A DNA stretch of 64,000 nucleotides, from the NCBI RefSeq assembly GCF_016650815.1, contig NZ_JAEKEZ010000001.1, positions 62,001-126,000 of the forward strand, in the 5' to 3' direction. Both the position numbers and the translations under genes were made by a program. This document shows, one piece after another, positions 38,451-47,941 of this stretch. The notes under the pieces are model-generated. The model had not been told where the DNA came from, searched no databases, and saw only the letters and a list, made by a program, of their open reading frames with translations. Source of the stretch: Pseudomonas sp. TH31 (GTDB taxonomy: Bacteria > Pseudomonadota > Gammaproteobacteria > Pseudomonadales > Pseudomonadaceae). How positions within the stretch are numbered: the stretch's first letter is position 1; each line of letters opens with the position of its first letter.

Positions 38451-40832
38451 ATGAAATTCAGTGAACAATGGCTGCGTGGCTGGGTAAGCCCGCAGGTAAG
38501 TCGTGACGAGCTGGTTGCTCGTCTGTCGATGGCCGGTCTTGAGGTCGATAGCGTTACGCCGGCCGCCGGCGAATTCACCGGTGTGGTGGTGGGCGAGGTG
38601 CTGAGCACCGAGCAGCACCCGGACGCCGACAAGCTGCGTGTTTGCCAGGTCAGCAATGGCTCGGAGACCTTCCAGGTCGTTTGCGGTGCGCCAAACGTAC
38701 GCCCGGGCCTGAAGATCCCGTTCGCCATGATCGGTGCCGAACTGCCAGGCGACTTCAAAATCAAGAAAGCCAAGCTGCGTGGCGTTGAGTCCAACGGCAT
38801 GCTGTGCTCTCAAGCCGAGCTGCAAGTCGGCGAAGGCAACGATGGCCTGATGGAATTGCCGGCTGATGCGCCGGTTGGTCAGGACATTCGTGAATACCTG
38901 GGCCTGGACGACGCCAGCATCGAGGTCGACCTGACCCCGAACCGCGGCGACTGCCTGTCCCTGGCTGGCATGGCCCGTGAAGTCGGCGCGCTGTACGCCG
39001 CTGAAGTCACCCGTCCGATGGTTGCCGTGGTACCCGCCGTGCACGACGAAGTGCGTTCGGTTGAAGTGCTGGCGCCAGCCGCCTGCCCACGTTACCTGGG
39101 TCGTGTAATCCGTAACGTCGACCTGTCCAAGCCTACGCCGCTGTGGATGGTTGAGCGTCTGCGTCGTGGCGACGTGCGCAGCATTGACGCTGCCGTCGAC
39201 ATCACCAACTACGTGATGCTGGAACTGGGTCAACCGCTGCACGCATTCGATCTCGCCGAAATCAACGGCGGCATCCGCGTGCGCATGGCTGAAGAAGGCG
39301 AGAAGCTGGTGCTGCTCGACGGTCAGGAAGTCAGCCTGCGTAGCGATACGTTGGTCATTGCCGACCACACTCGCGCCCTGGCAATCGCCGGCGTCATGGG
39401 TGGCGAGCACAGTGGCGTCAACACCGCGACCACTCGCGATATTTTCCTGGAAAGCGCGTTCTTCGATCAGATTGCCGTTGCTGGCAAGGCTCGTTCTTAT
39501 GGCCTGCACACCGATGCCTCGCACCGCTACGAGCGTGGCGTGGACTGGCAACTGGCCCGTGAAGCCATGGAGCGCGCCACCGGCCTGCTGCTGGAAATCA
39601 CTGGCGGTGAAGCCGGTCCGATCATCGAAACCGTGAGCGAGCAACACCTGCCTAAAATCGCACCGGTAACCCTGCGTGCGCAGCGCATCAGCCAAATGCT
39701 GGGCATGGAAATGGATTCGGCCGAAGTCGAGCGTCTGCTGAACGCTTTGGGTCTGACCATTTCTACCGACGGGGCAGGGCAGTGGCGCGTTGAAGTGCCA
39801 AGCCATCGCTTCGATATCAGCCTGGAAGTTGACCTGATCGAAGAGCTGGCCCGTCTGTACGGTTACAACCGTCTGCCGGTCCGCTACCCGCAAGCCCGTC
39901 TGGCACCGCAACCCAAGGCTGAAGCCCGTAGCGATCTGCCAGTGCTGCGTCGTCTGCTGGTGGCCCGTGGTTATCAGGAAGCGATCACTTACAGCTTCAT
40001 CGATCCGAAACAGTTCGAACTGTTTAATCCGGGTGTTGAACCGCTGCTGCTGGCCAACCCGATTTCGAACGACATGGCCGCGATGCGTTCGTCCCTGTGG
40101 CCTGGCCTGGTCAAGGCGCTTCAGCACAACCTGAACCGCCAACAGGATCGTGTTCGTCTGTTCGAAAGCGGTCTGCGTTTTGTCGGTCAACTGGAAGGCT
40201 TGAAGCAAGAGCCGATGCTGGCGGGTGTTGTTTGCGGTAGCCGCCTGCCGGAAGGCTGGGCGCAAGGTCGCGATGTCGTGGACTTCTTTGACGTCAAGGC
40301 AGACGTGGAAGCGGTTCTGGGCTTTGCCGGTGCACTGGATTCGTTCACTTTCGTGCCGGGCAAGCACCCGGCGCTGCACCCGGGTCAAACCGCGCGCATC
40401 GAGCGTGAAGGTCGTCTGGTCGGTTTCGTCGGTGCCATTCACCCTGAATTGTCGAAAACCCTCGGTCTCGACCGTCCGGTCTTCGTTTTCGAGCTGGTTC
40501 TGGCCGAAGTGGCGTTGGGTAAAATGCCTAAATTCCAGGAGTTGTCGCGCTTTCCTGAAGTGCGTCGTGACCTGGCGTTGCTGGCCGATACAGGCGTTGC
40601 AGCCAGTGCCGTAATGGACGTAATCCGTGAAAATGCAGGGGAATGGCTGACGGACCTCAGGCTATTTGACGTTTATCAGGGTAAAGGCATTGATCCTGAT
40701 AGAAAAAGCCTTGCAGTCGGCTTGACCTGGCAGCATCCATCGCGCACTCTTAATGACGATGAGGTGAATACCACGACGCAAAATATCCTCACCTCGCTCG
40801 AACAAAGGTTGAACGCCACGTTAAGGAAGTGA
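38451..40832 (+). CDS. pheT: Phenylalanyl-tRNA synthetase beta subunit
   Basis: 793-residue subunit, full length. It includes the N-terminal tRNA-binding EMAP-like domain (VVVGEVLSTEQHPDADKLRV), B3/B4 editing domain, B5, catalytic-like core, and the C-terminal ferredoxin-fold anticodon-binding domain (FPEVRRDLALLAD ... VGLTWQHPSRTL). It ends 3 bases before ihfA. ATG 38451 follows AGGAGAGC. Confidence 0.98.
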   Translation: MKFSEQWLRGWVSPQVSRDELVARLSMAGLEVDSVTPAAGEFTGVVVGEVLSTEQHPDADKLRVCQVSNGSETFQVVCGAPNVRPGLKIPFAMIGAELPGDFKIKKAKLRGVESNGMLCSQAELQVGEGNDGLMELPADAPVGQDIREYLGLDDASIEVDLTPNRGDCLSLAGMAREVGALYAAEVTRPMVAVVPAVHDEVRSVEVLAPAACPRYLGRVIRNVDLSKPTPLWMVERLRRGDVRSIDAAVDITNYVMLELGQPLHAFDLAEINGGIRVRMAEEGEKLVLLDGQEVSLRSDTLVIADHTRALAIAGVMGGEHSGVNTATTRDIFLESAFFDQIAVAGKARSYGLHTDASHRYERGVDWQLAREAMERATGLLLEITGGEAGPIIETVSEQHLPKIAPVTLRAQRISQMLGMEMDSAEVERLLNALGLTISTDGAGQWRVEVPSHRFDISLEVDLIEELARLYGYNRLPVRYPQARLAPQPKAEARSDLPVLRRLLVARGYQEAITYSFIDPKQFELFNPGVEPLLLANPISNDMAAMRSSLWPGLVKALQHNLNRQQDRVRLFESGLRFVGQLEGLKQEPMLAGVVCGSRLPEGWAQGRDVVDFFDVKADVEAVLGFAGALDSFTFVPGKHPALHPGQTARIEREGRLVGFVGAIHPELSKTLGLDRPVFVFELVLAEVALGKMPKFQELSRFPEVRRDLALLADTGVAASAVMDVIRENAGEWLTDLRLFDVYQGKGIDPDRKSLAVGLTWQHPSRTLNDDEVNTTTQNILTSLEQRLNATLRK

Positions 40833-40835
40833 CGT

Positions 40836-41138
40836 ATGGGGGCTCTGACGAAAGCTGAGATGGCGGAACGTCTGTATGAGGAGCTGGGCCTGAATAAACG
40901 GGAGGCCAAGGAATTGGTCGAACTGTTTTTTGAAGAAATCAGGCACGCTCTGGAAGACAACGAACAAGTCAAATTGTCCGGTTTCGGCAATTTCGACCTT
41001 CGGGACAAACGCCAGCGGCCTGGCCGCAATCCGAAAACGGGTGAAGAAATCCCGATCACGGCTCGCCGTGTGGTCACCTTTCGTCCAGGGCAGAAGTTGA
41101 AGGCCCGAGTTGAGGCTTATGCTGGAACCAAGTCATAA
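40836..41138 (+). CDS. ihfA: Integration host factor alpha subunit
   Basis: 100-residue DNA-bending protein of the HU/IHF family. It has [24 protein letters not shown] at the start, [14 protein letters not shown], and the DNA-intercalating arm [20 protein letters not shown] with Pro in the arm tip. It works as a heterodimer with IhfB. It starts 3 bases after pheT, and the next regulator starts inside its last codons. Confidence 0.97.
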   Translation: MGALTKAEMAERLYEELGLNKREAKELVELFFEEIRHALEDNEQVKLSGFGNFDLRDKRQRPGRNPKTGEEIPITARRVVTFRPGQKLKARVEAYAGTKS

Positions 41139-41475
41139 CGACGAGCTACCCGTCATCCCCGGCAAACGCTACTTCACCATTGGTGAAGTCAGCGAGCTGT
41201 GTGCGGTAAAACCACACGTGCTGCGCTACTGGGAGCAGGAGTTTCCTCAACTCAACCCCGTCAAACGCCGCGGAAACCGCCGGTATTATCAGCGACAAGA
41301 CGTGCTGATGATCCGGCAAATCCGTGCGCTTCTTTACGATCAAGGGTTCACCATCGGCGGCGCGCGCCTGCGTTTGTCCGGCGATGAAGCCAAAGACGAC
41401 ACCACTCAGTACAAGCAAATGATTCGGCAGATGATCGCTGAATTGGAAGATGTACTGGTTGTGCTCAAGAAATAA
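41119..41475 (+). CDS. MerR-family transcriptional regulator
   Basis: 118-residue regulator starting at ATG 41119, 20 bases before the ihfA stop. The MerR winged helix is clear ([28 protein letters not shown], then [23 protein letters not shown]) with a short helical C-terminus ending EDVLVVLKK. No effector-binding domain follows, so it probably acts as a simple dimer. Placement directly after ihfA is conserved in Pseudomonas. Targets unknown. Confidence 0.93.
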   Translation: MLEPSHNDELPVIPGKRYFTIGEVSELCAVKPHVLRYWEQEFPQLNPVKRRGNRRYYQRQDVLMIRQIRALLYDQGFTIGGARLRLSGDEAKDDTTQYKQMIRQMIAELEDVLVVLKK

Positions 41476-41564
41476 ATTCCTGCGTTTGAATACTTCCAGT
41501 TTTCAAAAGCTTGCGATATATTCTTGAGCGTTCTTCGAGATGAGGGACGAGTATCACGCCTAGT

Positions 41565-41641
41565 CGGGGCGTAGCGCAGTCCGGTAGCGCACTAGCATGG
41601 GGTGCTAGGGGTCGAGTGTTCGAATCACTCCGTCCCGACCA
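41565..41641 (+). tRNA. tRNA-Pro (GGG anticodon)
   Basis: 77-base tRNA with encoded CCA. The acceptor stem is CGGGGCG/CGTCCCG with one G-T pair. The anticodon stem CTAGC/GCTAG encloses ATGGGGT with anticodon GGG, and the T-loop is TTCGAAT. It marks the end of the conserved core block. Confidence 0.95.
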
Positions 41642-41650
41642 TATTTTTCA

Positions 41651-41690
41651 AAGGGTTGCGAGATTTTATCTCGCGACCCTTTTTTATTTT
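41651..41690 (+). terminator. Intrinsic terminator of tRNA-Pro
   Basis: Arms AGGGTTGCGAGAT and ATCTCGCGACCCT (41652-41680, one G-T pair) with a short loop run into TTTTTATTTTT. Confidence 0.88.
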
Positions 41691-42351
41691 TGGCCATTTT
41701 TACTCCCACAAAACGACTGGCTCTGGGTGGAATCCTCACCACTTGTGTCCGAGTTGATGCCAGCTTTGGCAATTTCTCACGGTATTTTTGGCGCATGGAG
41801 TTCCATGTGATCAGGCATTCCTGTTCGCCGTTGTTCCTCTGAAGTGGATATGGACCCTGCATATCAAGTATTCACTCCGTTCCTAACCCCACAGCCTTTC
41901 TCCTCTCGGTATATGGCCTTCGATCCTTCGATATTTGGCCCTTGCTCACCTGTTGAGCGCAGTACCTCGACCGTACTATTCAAAAACTTGTCTGCCATTG
42001 CGGACACTAGGCCGCGTCGATTTTTTCGTTACGTGAAGGGTGCGGTTTCTTCCCTGCTTGCCTCGTGACTCCGTATTTGGCGGAATTTCTGGCCTGCATT
42101 GAAAGACTTTTCCTCGCTTGAATAAGCACGTGCTGAAAGCCATCACATGGACGGTCGCTTACGACTGAGCAGGTTCTCTTACGGTAACAGGGCGCGCTTA
42201 ATCTCTGATCCTCGCCCCCAATCAGGTGTCGGCAGAACACCACGATGGCAGGCCATCCCAAGACCGTTTTGTTGTTAGAGGTTGCTCTCTCTGACCCGAT
42301 TTTTTAATGCGTCGATGAACGAAGTTCGTATCTGTATGGAAGGGTAATCAT
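41691..42351. other. About 660 bases without a recognisable gene, downstream of tRNA-Pro
   Basis: Base composition is visibly lower in GC than the surrounding genes. No frame on either strand combines a plausible start with recognisable protein sequence. A minus-strand frame ending in ...[11 protein letters not shown] is simply the antisense of the tRNA. No integrase relic or repeat of the tRNA 3' end was found here. The promoter of the aminotransferase gene at 42352 should lie in the last 100 bases. Confidence 0.5.
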
Positions 42352-43677
42352 ATGTCAGCAGTAAATTGGCCGGATCCGCTCAGCAAATCTAAAGAACTCT
42401 ATGACCGTGCCGCCGAAGTGATGCCGGGGGGTATTACGCGGATTCTTCCTTGGCAAGACCCATTTCCGGTCTATGCCAAGAGTGGTTCTGGGGCCTACGT
42501 TACGGATGTCGACGGCACTCGTCGGCTCGATCTCCTCAACAACTTCGCGTCCCTCATTCATGGGCACGCGCATCCTGCCATTGTCTCTGCAGTCCAGGAG
42601 CAAGTGGCGAACGGGACGGCGTTTACGTTGCCTACTCAACCCGAAGTTGCCCTGGCCGAGACTATTTGCGGTCGTGTCGAGGGATTTGAGTGGGTTCGTT
42701 TCTCCAACTCGGGCTCCGAAGCCGTCATGTGCGCCATCAAAGCGGCCCGGGCTATCACCGGGCGCTCGAAGATCGTTAAGGCTGAGGGTGTTTATCACGG
42801 CTCGTACGATTACGCGGAAGTCAGCCTGGACTCCTCACCTGAGAACTGGGGTGAGGACCCTACCTCCATTGGCTACTCCAAAGGGACACCGGAAGGGGTC
42901 AAGAATGACGTTGTTGTCATTCCTTTCAACGACACCGAAGCGGCGGAAAGGATCATTCGGGCCAACAAGGATCAGATCGCTGCGATCATCATTGATCCCG
43001 CGCCTAGCTACTTCGGGTTTGTGCCTGTATCCCAATCCTTCATTGAAATGATCCGGCGGGTGTCCACCGAAATTGGCGCGGTGTTCATCCTGGATGAGGT
43101 CATCACCTTTCGTGTAAATCGTGGTGGTGCGCAGACACGTTTCAACATCAAGCCTGACCTTACCGTGCTGGCGAAGATCATCGGTGGTGGTTTCCCGGTG
43201 GGGGCCGTTGTCGGTTCGCGCAAGTTCATGGAGGTTTTCGATCATCGCAATGGCAAACCGTTGTTGCCCTGGAGCGGTACGTTCACCGCAAACCCGGTCA
43301 CAATGACGGCGGGCAAGATTGCGTTGGACCTGTATACACAAGCCGACTCTGATCGCCTGGATGTTCTCGGTGATCGGCTGCGTGCGGGTGTTACCGAGGC
43401 TTTTGCAAAGGCCGACTTCCCCGGTCAGGTGACTGGTTTCTCTTCGATGTTCATGGTGTTCGGGCATCAGCGCACAGTGCTGGATTACCGTTCCGGTTAT
43501 TCCAGCAAGGAAGAATCCAAGCTCATTGCGAAGTTGCAGAAGAACCTGGTGCTTGAGGGCTACCACATCGCCAAAACCGGCAAGGCGTTCCTGTCCACGG
43601 CGATGACTGAAAGCGATGTTGATGGCTTCATTGCTGCGACAGAACGTGCAGCCAGGCAGGCTGTGTCGCAAGGTTAA
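42352..43677 (+). CDS. Class III aminotransferase (glutamate-1-semialdehyde aminomutase-like)
   Basis: 441-residue PLP enzyme. It has VMPGGITRILPW near the start, the phosphate-binding SNSGSEAVMCAIKAAR near 121, the cofactor Asp in VFILDEVITFR near 245, and the Schiff-base Lys in LAKIIGGGFPVGAV near 271. The pattern follows HemL, but the neighbours are catabolic rather than haem-biosynthetic, so it more likely transaminates an amine or amino ketone. It is followed by a long-arm hairpin with a T-run. ATG 42352 follows GAAGGG. Confidence 0.85.
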   Translation: MSAVNWPDPLSKSKELYDRAAEVMPGGITRILPWQDPFPVYAKSGSGAYVTDVDGTRRLDLLNNFASLIHGHAHPAIVSAVQEQVANGTAFTLPTQPEVALAETICGRVEGFEWVRFSNSGSEAVMCAIKAARAITGRSKIVKAEGVYHGSYDYAEVSLDSSPENWGEDPTSIGYSKGTPEGVKNDVVVIPFNDTEAAERIIRANKDQIAAIIIDPAPSYFGFVPVSQSFIEMIRRVSTEIGAVFILDEVITFRVNRGGAQTRFNIKPDLTVLAKIIGGGFPVGAVVGSRKFMEVFDHRNGKPLLPWSGTFTANPVTMTAGKIALDLYTQADSDRLDVLGDRLRAGVTEAFAKADFPGQVTGFSSMFMVFGHQRTVLDYRSGYSSKEESKLIAKLQKNLVLEGYHIAKTGKAFLSTAMTESDVDGFIAATERAARQAVSQG

Positions 43678-43692
43678 TCCTTCGTCCCTGAT

Positions 43693-43800
43693 GCTCAGCG
43701 TAACGCCAGTAACGTAAAGCACGGCTCATGCATGGCCTTCGAATTGCCGATGGTCATGCAGGATGTCTGCTGATACGCAGGCGTTACGCTGAGCTTTTTT
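43693..43800 (+). terminator. Long-arm hairpin ending in T6 after the aminotransferase gene
   Basis: Perfect 15-base arms GCTCAGCGTAACGCC (43693-43707) and GGCGTTACGCTGAGC (43780-43794) enclose 72 bases and run into TTTTTT. The large enclosed loop contains two CATGCA-like stretches. It can end transcription of the preceding gene. An alternative is a small structured RNA whose own terminator is this stem. Confidence 0.6.
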
Positions 43801-43898
43801 GTGGGTGTTTTTTGAGATCACAGAAACGACAAAGCGAGACTCATCCCCTGAAGGAAAGAAGTCCCGCTCGTTATTTTTGTTTTGGATATCCGCTGAAG

Positions 43899-44891
43899 CT
43901 ACCGAACGTCGATGGGTTGCTGTACAGCGTTTATAAACGAGGCGGCCTTTTCGAGAAGCTCACGCCCGGTATCGATTTTGCCGGCAGCGGTGAAGATTCC
44001 GTGCATATGCTTCGGCAAATGGTGATGGATGACGCGTGTACCGCTCCGCGCTGCCCGTGCTGCATATTCGATACCTTCGTCTGCGAGCGGATCGAGCCCG
44101 ACCGTGACGATGAACATCGACGGTTGAATGCTCCGATCTTTACGTAGCAGCGGCGAGAGCAGCTCATCGGTGAGGTCTGTCCCAGGGGAGGTATACATCT
44201 CTCGAAACCAGTACATCGACTCTGCGGTCAGCGCGAACCCACTTGTGATGTTTTGGTAGGACGTCGTGCCTGCCGTGAGGTCGGTTACCGGATAGAACAG
44301 CACCTGGGCAGCGAACTTCATTCCCTCAGGACGATAGTCATGTTGATTGGCAAGGACGGTGGCCATGTTGCCTCCGGCACTGTCTCCCACGATGACTGCT
44401 GTTGAAAGATCCAACTGCCATTCATCTGCGTGGACCATGACATAGGTCAGCGCATCCCGGCAGTCATTGAGAGGTATCGGGAACTTGTATTCCGGCGCTC
44501 GTCTGTAGTCCACCGCCACAACAGTCGATTGGGTATGGTTGGCCAGATATCGGCACAGACTGTCATGGCTGTCGAGATCGCCAATGACCCAGCCACCGCC
44601 GTGAATAAAGAACGTCAAGGGCGTCTTTTGATCTGCGGGTAAGCCGCTTGCTCGATAGATTCTCAGCGCAGCGAATCCGTTTTCGACCGGGAACTCCAGC
44701 GTCTTGATCGAGCCGACGTCCTGCTTTTTCAGTCCGTTGATCGCGCATGACTTCAGGTAGTTGGCCCGCACCTCCGTCAGAGGGGCATCCTGAAAGGACA
44801 CCCCGACATTGGTCCGGAATGCTTCTACCAGGGCCACCGCATCAGGAGCGACATCGTCTAGAGAAATGGCATCCGAAAAGTCTTTGTTCAT
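43899..44891 (-). CDS. Alpha/beta-hydrolase of the hormone-sensitive lipase group
   Basis: 330-residue esterase. The HSL oxyanion motif HGGGWVIGDLDSHD is near residues 96-109, the nucleophile elbow GDSAGGNMA near 167 with catalytic Ser, the acid in GLDPLADEG, and His in KHMHGIF. There is no signal peptide. ATG 44891 overlaps the stop of the monooxygenase gene (ATGA), so it is translationally coupled to it. In a Baeyer-Villiger pathway it would hydrolyse the ester or lactone formed. The true substrate is not known. Confidence 0.88.
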   Translation of the reverse strand: MNKDFSDAISLDDVAPDAVALVEAFRTNVGVSFQDAPLTEVRANYLKSCAINGLKKQDVGSIKTLEFPVENGFAALRIYRASGLPADQKTPLTFFIHGGGWVIGDLDSHDSLCRYLANHTQSTVVAVDYRRAPEYKFPIPLNDCRDALTYVMVHADEWQLDLSTAVIVGDSAGGNMATVLANQHDYRPEGMKFAAQVLFYPVTDLTAGTTSYQNITSGFALTAESMYWFREMYTSPGTDLTDELLSPLLRKDRSIQPSMFIVTVGLDPLADEGIEYAARAARSGTRVIHHHLPKHMHGIFTAAGKIDTGRELLEKAASFINAVQQPIDVR

Positions 44892-46375
44892 CCTCTTTTG
44901 AGCTCCTCGACCGAGAGGTGATGGTAGTCGTCGCGGTTCCAATGCGCCGCCAGTTCTCGGTATTCGTCGACAGTGCCTGACCAGTTGTTGATGACCTTGC
45001 CCGCAGCGTTTTTGTACCAGCTGGAGCATTCAGAGGAAAAGGCCGAGGACTGCATGTTGGTCTGCAGGTTGTCGTTGTAGCTGTTGAACGTAGCTTGCTT
45101 GATATCAATAGCCTGCCGGCCATGACCCAGCCCTTCGATAGCCTGGATGATGTACGTCTGCTGGATCTCGAGCATGGTGATGATCGAGTTGTGGTTCAGG
45201 TTGGTGTTGGGGCCGTAGATCATGAACATATTGGGGAAGCCAGGAACGCTCATGCCCAGATAGGCCTCGGCGCCTTCGGCCCAGCGGTTGTGAAGCGTTT
45301 GTTCCTGCAGGCCAACGACCTGAAGGTCGCCCTGAAAGGCCTGGCTTTCAAAACCAGTGCCGAAAATCACCACATCGAACTCGTGCAGTTTTCCTTCCTT
45401 GTCGATGATGCCTTCCGGGACGAACTCGGCAACGGCAGCTGTTTCCAGCGCTACGTTGTCACGCATCAGCGCCGGGTAGTAGTCATCCGAGCGCAGGATA
45501 CGTTTGCACGCGAACTCGTAATCCGGGGTGAGTTTGGCCCGAAGTTCGACGTCTGGTACTTGGGCTGCCATATGCCCGGTGGCCATTTTGATCCCTTCCT
45601 TTTGAGCGTCGGTGCCGTGGCGGGTGCGAGCGAAACCGTCCTCCCGGAATGCATGCAGCTTCTCTCGGCTTTGCGCGAACAGTTCTGGCGTGCGTTCGAA
45701 AGCGTCCAATTCTTCCCGGACAAAGACGATCTGATTGCGCGGCATGATCCAGTTGGCGCTGCGCTGAAACACGGTCAACTGACTGGCGATTTTGGCGACT
45801 TCCGGCACGTACTGTACGGCGCTGGCCGCGGCGCCAATGCTGGCGACTTTCTTGCCCGACAGATCTGCATCGGCTGGCCATTGTGCGGAGTGGAAGTACT
45901 CCCCGGCGAAGCTGTCCAGGCCCTTGAAGCCCGGGATAGCCGGTTTGTTGAGTTGCCCCCAGGCCGGCACAAAGAAGCGTCCCTTCAGGCTGCGGCCATC
46001 GGCGAGCTCGAAGCCCCATTGATGGGTGTCTTCGTCCCACTGTGCACGGGTGAGCTCGGAGTTCAGGCTGATGTGGCTCATCAGCTCATAGCGTGCGGCC
46101 ATGGAGTCCATGTAGCGCAGCAGCTCGTCTCGGTCTGCGTACATTTTGCTGACTCGCAGGTGCGGATGAAAACTGTAGCAATACAGATGTGATTCGGTGT
46201 CGCAGGCAGCGCCAGGGTAGGCGTTGTCGCGCCACACGCCACCAATACGATCACCGCGTTCCAGGATGATGAAGTTATCGATCCCGTGCATTTTCAGTTG
46301 CGCGCCCATGCCCAGGCCACCAAAGCCGGCGCCGAGGATGACGATGTCGTAGGTTTGCGGATGGGTGTTCAACAT
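44888..46375 (-). CDS. Baeyer-Villiger-type flavin monooxygenase
   Basis: 495-residue FAD/NADPH monooxygenase that inserts oxygen next to a ketone to give an ester. The FAD motif GAGFGG is at residues 15-20. The Baeyer-Villiger fingerprint FAGEYFHSAQW (F-x-G-x3-H-x3-W) is at 156-166. The NADPH Rossmann motif is unusual: IGAAASAVQ in place of the common GxGxSA form. VVIFGTGFE near 340 is also typical. It starts 114 bases after the alcohol dehydrogenase and overlaps the esterase gene. Substrate range is open; acyclic ketones are plausible given the neighbouring acyl-CoA genes. Confidence 0.88.
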   Translation of the reverse strand: MLNTHPQTYDIVILGAGFGGLGMGAQLKMHGIDNFIILERGDRIGGVWRDNAYPGAACDTESHLYCYSFHPHLRVSKMYADRDELLRYMDSMAARYELMSHISLNSELTRAQWDEDTHQWGFELADGRSLKGRFFVPAWGQLNKPAIPGFKGLDSFAGEYFHSAQWPADADLSGKKVASIGAAASAVQYVPEVAKIASQLTVFQRSANWIMPRNQIVFVREELDAFERTPELFAQSREKLHAFREDGFARTRHGTDAQKEGIKMATGHMAAQVPDVELRAKLTPDYEFACKRILRSDDYYPALMRDNVALETAAVAEFVPEGIIDKEGKLHEFDVVIFGTGFESQAFQGDLQVVGLQEQTLHNRWAEGAEAYLGMSVPGFPNMFMIYGPNTNLNHNSIITMLEIQQTYIIQAIEGLGHGRQAIDIKQATFNSYNDNLQTNMQSSAFSSECSSWYKNAAGKVINNWSGTVDEYRELAAHWNRDDYHHLSVEELKRG

Positions 46376-46489
46376 TTATCAATACCTGTTGGATTGCAGA
46401 GAGAAGAGGCAGGGACGAATGGGTTGATGGCGTTCGTCATGGAAGTGCCCGAATGTGTTCTGTTGTTGAGAAAATCACGATGCGCAGTG

Positions 46490-47653
46490 TTAGAAGGCTT
46501 GGCGGTACAGCGCCAGCGCATCGGCTTCACGGACATCGACCGGGTTGTTCATCAGCAGGCGCTCCTGCTTCATCGCATCGCTGGCCAGCAGCGGCAGACT
46601 TTCCTGTGTGACTTTGACGTCGCGCAACCGGCGCGGTGCCCCTGATCGGTTCATCAAGTCTTCCATGTGTTCGACGAAGCGCGCGGAACGCATGGACGTC
46701 GAGGCATTGCTACGCCCCAGCAGGGTGTCGGCCAGTTCGGCATAGAGGGGGGCTGCAGCCGCCATGTTGAAGCGCAACACCGGGCCAAGCATCAACGCGT
46801 TCGAGAGACCATGAGGGATGTGATAGTGACCACCCAATGGGTAGGCGAGGGCATGTACGGCGGCGACGGGCGCGTTGGCAAATGCCTGCCCTGCCATCGT
46901 CGCACCCAAGAGCATGGCTTCGCGGGCGATACGGTTTTTGCCGTCCTCACACGCAGCGATCAGGCTGCCGGAAAGCAGGCGCAGGGCTTCGCGTGCGAGG
47001 GTGTCGGAAATCGGATTTTTCCGATGACGGCTGGTGTAAGCCTCGATTGCATGAACCATCGCATCGATGCCGGTAGCGGCGGTGTGCAGCGCCGGCAGAC
47101 CGATAGTCAGTTCGGCATCGAGAATGACTTTGTCGGCATACAGTTGGGATGACACCACGCCCATTTTGGTCGTGGCGCCAGTGGTCAGGATGGTGATGTT
47201 GGTCACTTCGGAACCGGTGCCGGCGGTGGTCGGTACTTGGATCAGCGGCAAGCGTGTGCCCTTGACCTTACCGATACCGTAGAGCTCGGACAGAGGCTGG
47301 TCGGAGGTGATCAACACGGCGGCCAGTTTAGCAATATCCAGCGAAGAACCACCTCCCAGGCCGAGCACGATGTCCACGCCAGCGGCTTTGGCTTGTCCGA
47401 CGCAAGCGAGCAGCACGGCCTCTGGTGGATCGGCGACGACGTCATCGAACACGTTGATGTTAAAGCCCGCGGCGGCAAGCGAAGCCTTGGCTTGATCCAA
47501 TAGGCCGCCCTGATGCAAGAACTTGTCGGTAACGATTAACAGATTGCGTCGATCGGTCCAGTCGCTCAGTAGCTCGCCCATGCGCCGTGCCGCACCCCAT
47601 TCGGTGACGATCGATGCGACGGTGTCGAAGGTGAATGCTTTGAAAATACTCAT
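46490..47653 (-). CDS. Iron-containing alcohol dehydrogenase
   Basis: 387-residue group III dehydrogenase. The NAD-binding loop GLGGGSSLDIAKL is near 94-106. Metal-binding positions are seen in the second half: GIDAMVHAIEAYTS, HALAYPLGGHYHIPHGLSNAL. QVPTTAGTGSEVT is also characteristic. ATG 47653 is chosen as the start of family similarity. It is the first gene of the minus-strand operon and is divergent from the CoA ligase across the GGTGG-repeat promoter region. It probably oxidises an alcohol released by the esterase, or a secondary alcohol to the ketone. Confidence 0.9.
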   Translation of the reverse strand: MSIFKAFTFDTVASIVTEWGAARRMGELLSDWTDRRNLLIVTDKFLHQGGLLDQAKASLAAAGFNINVFDDVVADPPEAVLLACVGQAKAAGVDIVLGLGGGSSLDIAKLAAVLITSDQPLSELYGIGKVKGTRLPLIQVPTTAGTGSEVTNITILTTGATTKMGVVSSQLYADKVILDAELTIGLPALHTAATGIDAMVHAIEAYTSRHRKNPISDTLAREALRLLSGSLIAACEDGKNRIAREAMLLGATMAGQAFANAPVAAVHALAYPLGGHYHIPHGLSNALMLGPVLRFNMAAAAPLYAELADTLLGRSNASTSMRSARFVEHMEDLMNRSGAPRRLRDVKVTQESLPLLASDAMKQERLLMNNPVDVREADALALYRQAF

Positions 47654-47766
47654 CTTTACGGCTTCCTGGGCTGGTAGCGGGCAAGCGGGCGTCGAATGCA
47701 AGGATTCGAGCCGCTTGGGTCGATGGCGTATTTATAAACAGGCTGCCTGGCTACAGCTTCAACCTT

Positions 47767-47862
47767 GGGGTGGAATTTGCCGGCAGTGGGGGTGGAAAAT
47801 ACGGGTGGGAGCGTTAAAGGCAGAGGCTTCATTTCCACCCTCTAGGTGGGAAAATTCCACCC
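47767..47862. promoter_or_regulatory. Array of six GGTGG/CCACC elements in the divergent catabolic promoter
   Basis: Within 96 bases there are six copies of a GGTGG(A/G)A-type element: GGTGG at 47769, 47791, 47804 and 47845, and its complement CCACC at 47835 and 47857. Most are flanked by G-runs on one side and A/T on the other (GGGGTGGAATTT, GGGGGTGGAAAAT, ATTTCCACCC, AATTCCACCC). Inverted and direct pairs both occur, and the last pair forms an inverted repeat. They lie between the divergent alcohol dehydrogenase and CoA ligase genes, as expected for sites of the MalT-like activator encoded just downstream. Confidence 0.6.
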
Positions 47863-47941
47863 AGGGGTTGAGGCTGATTGCGCTCGATGCCTCTATAACC
47901 TAGGTCTAACAATTACAAGATATTGAGCAACAGGAGCAGCG

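Noticed and set aside
41605..41862. Minus-strand frame ending [11 protein letters not shown], considered as an integrase remnant
   Set aside because: The C-terminus is the antisense of tRNA-Pro, a well-known spurious protein signature, and no integrase catalytic residues are present.
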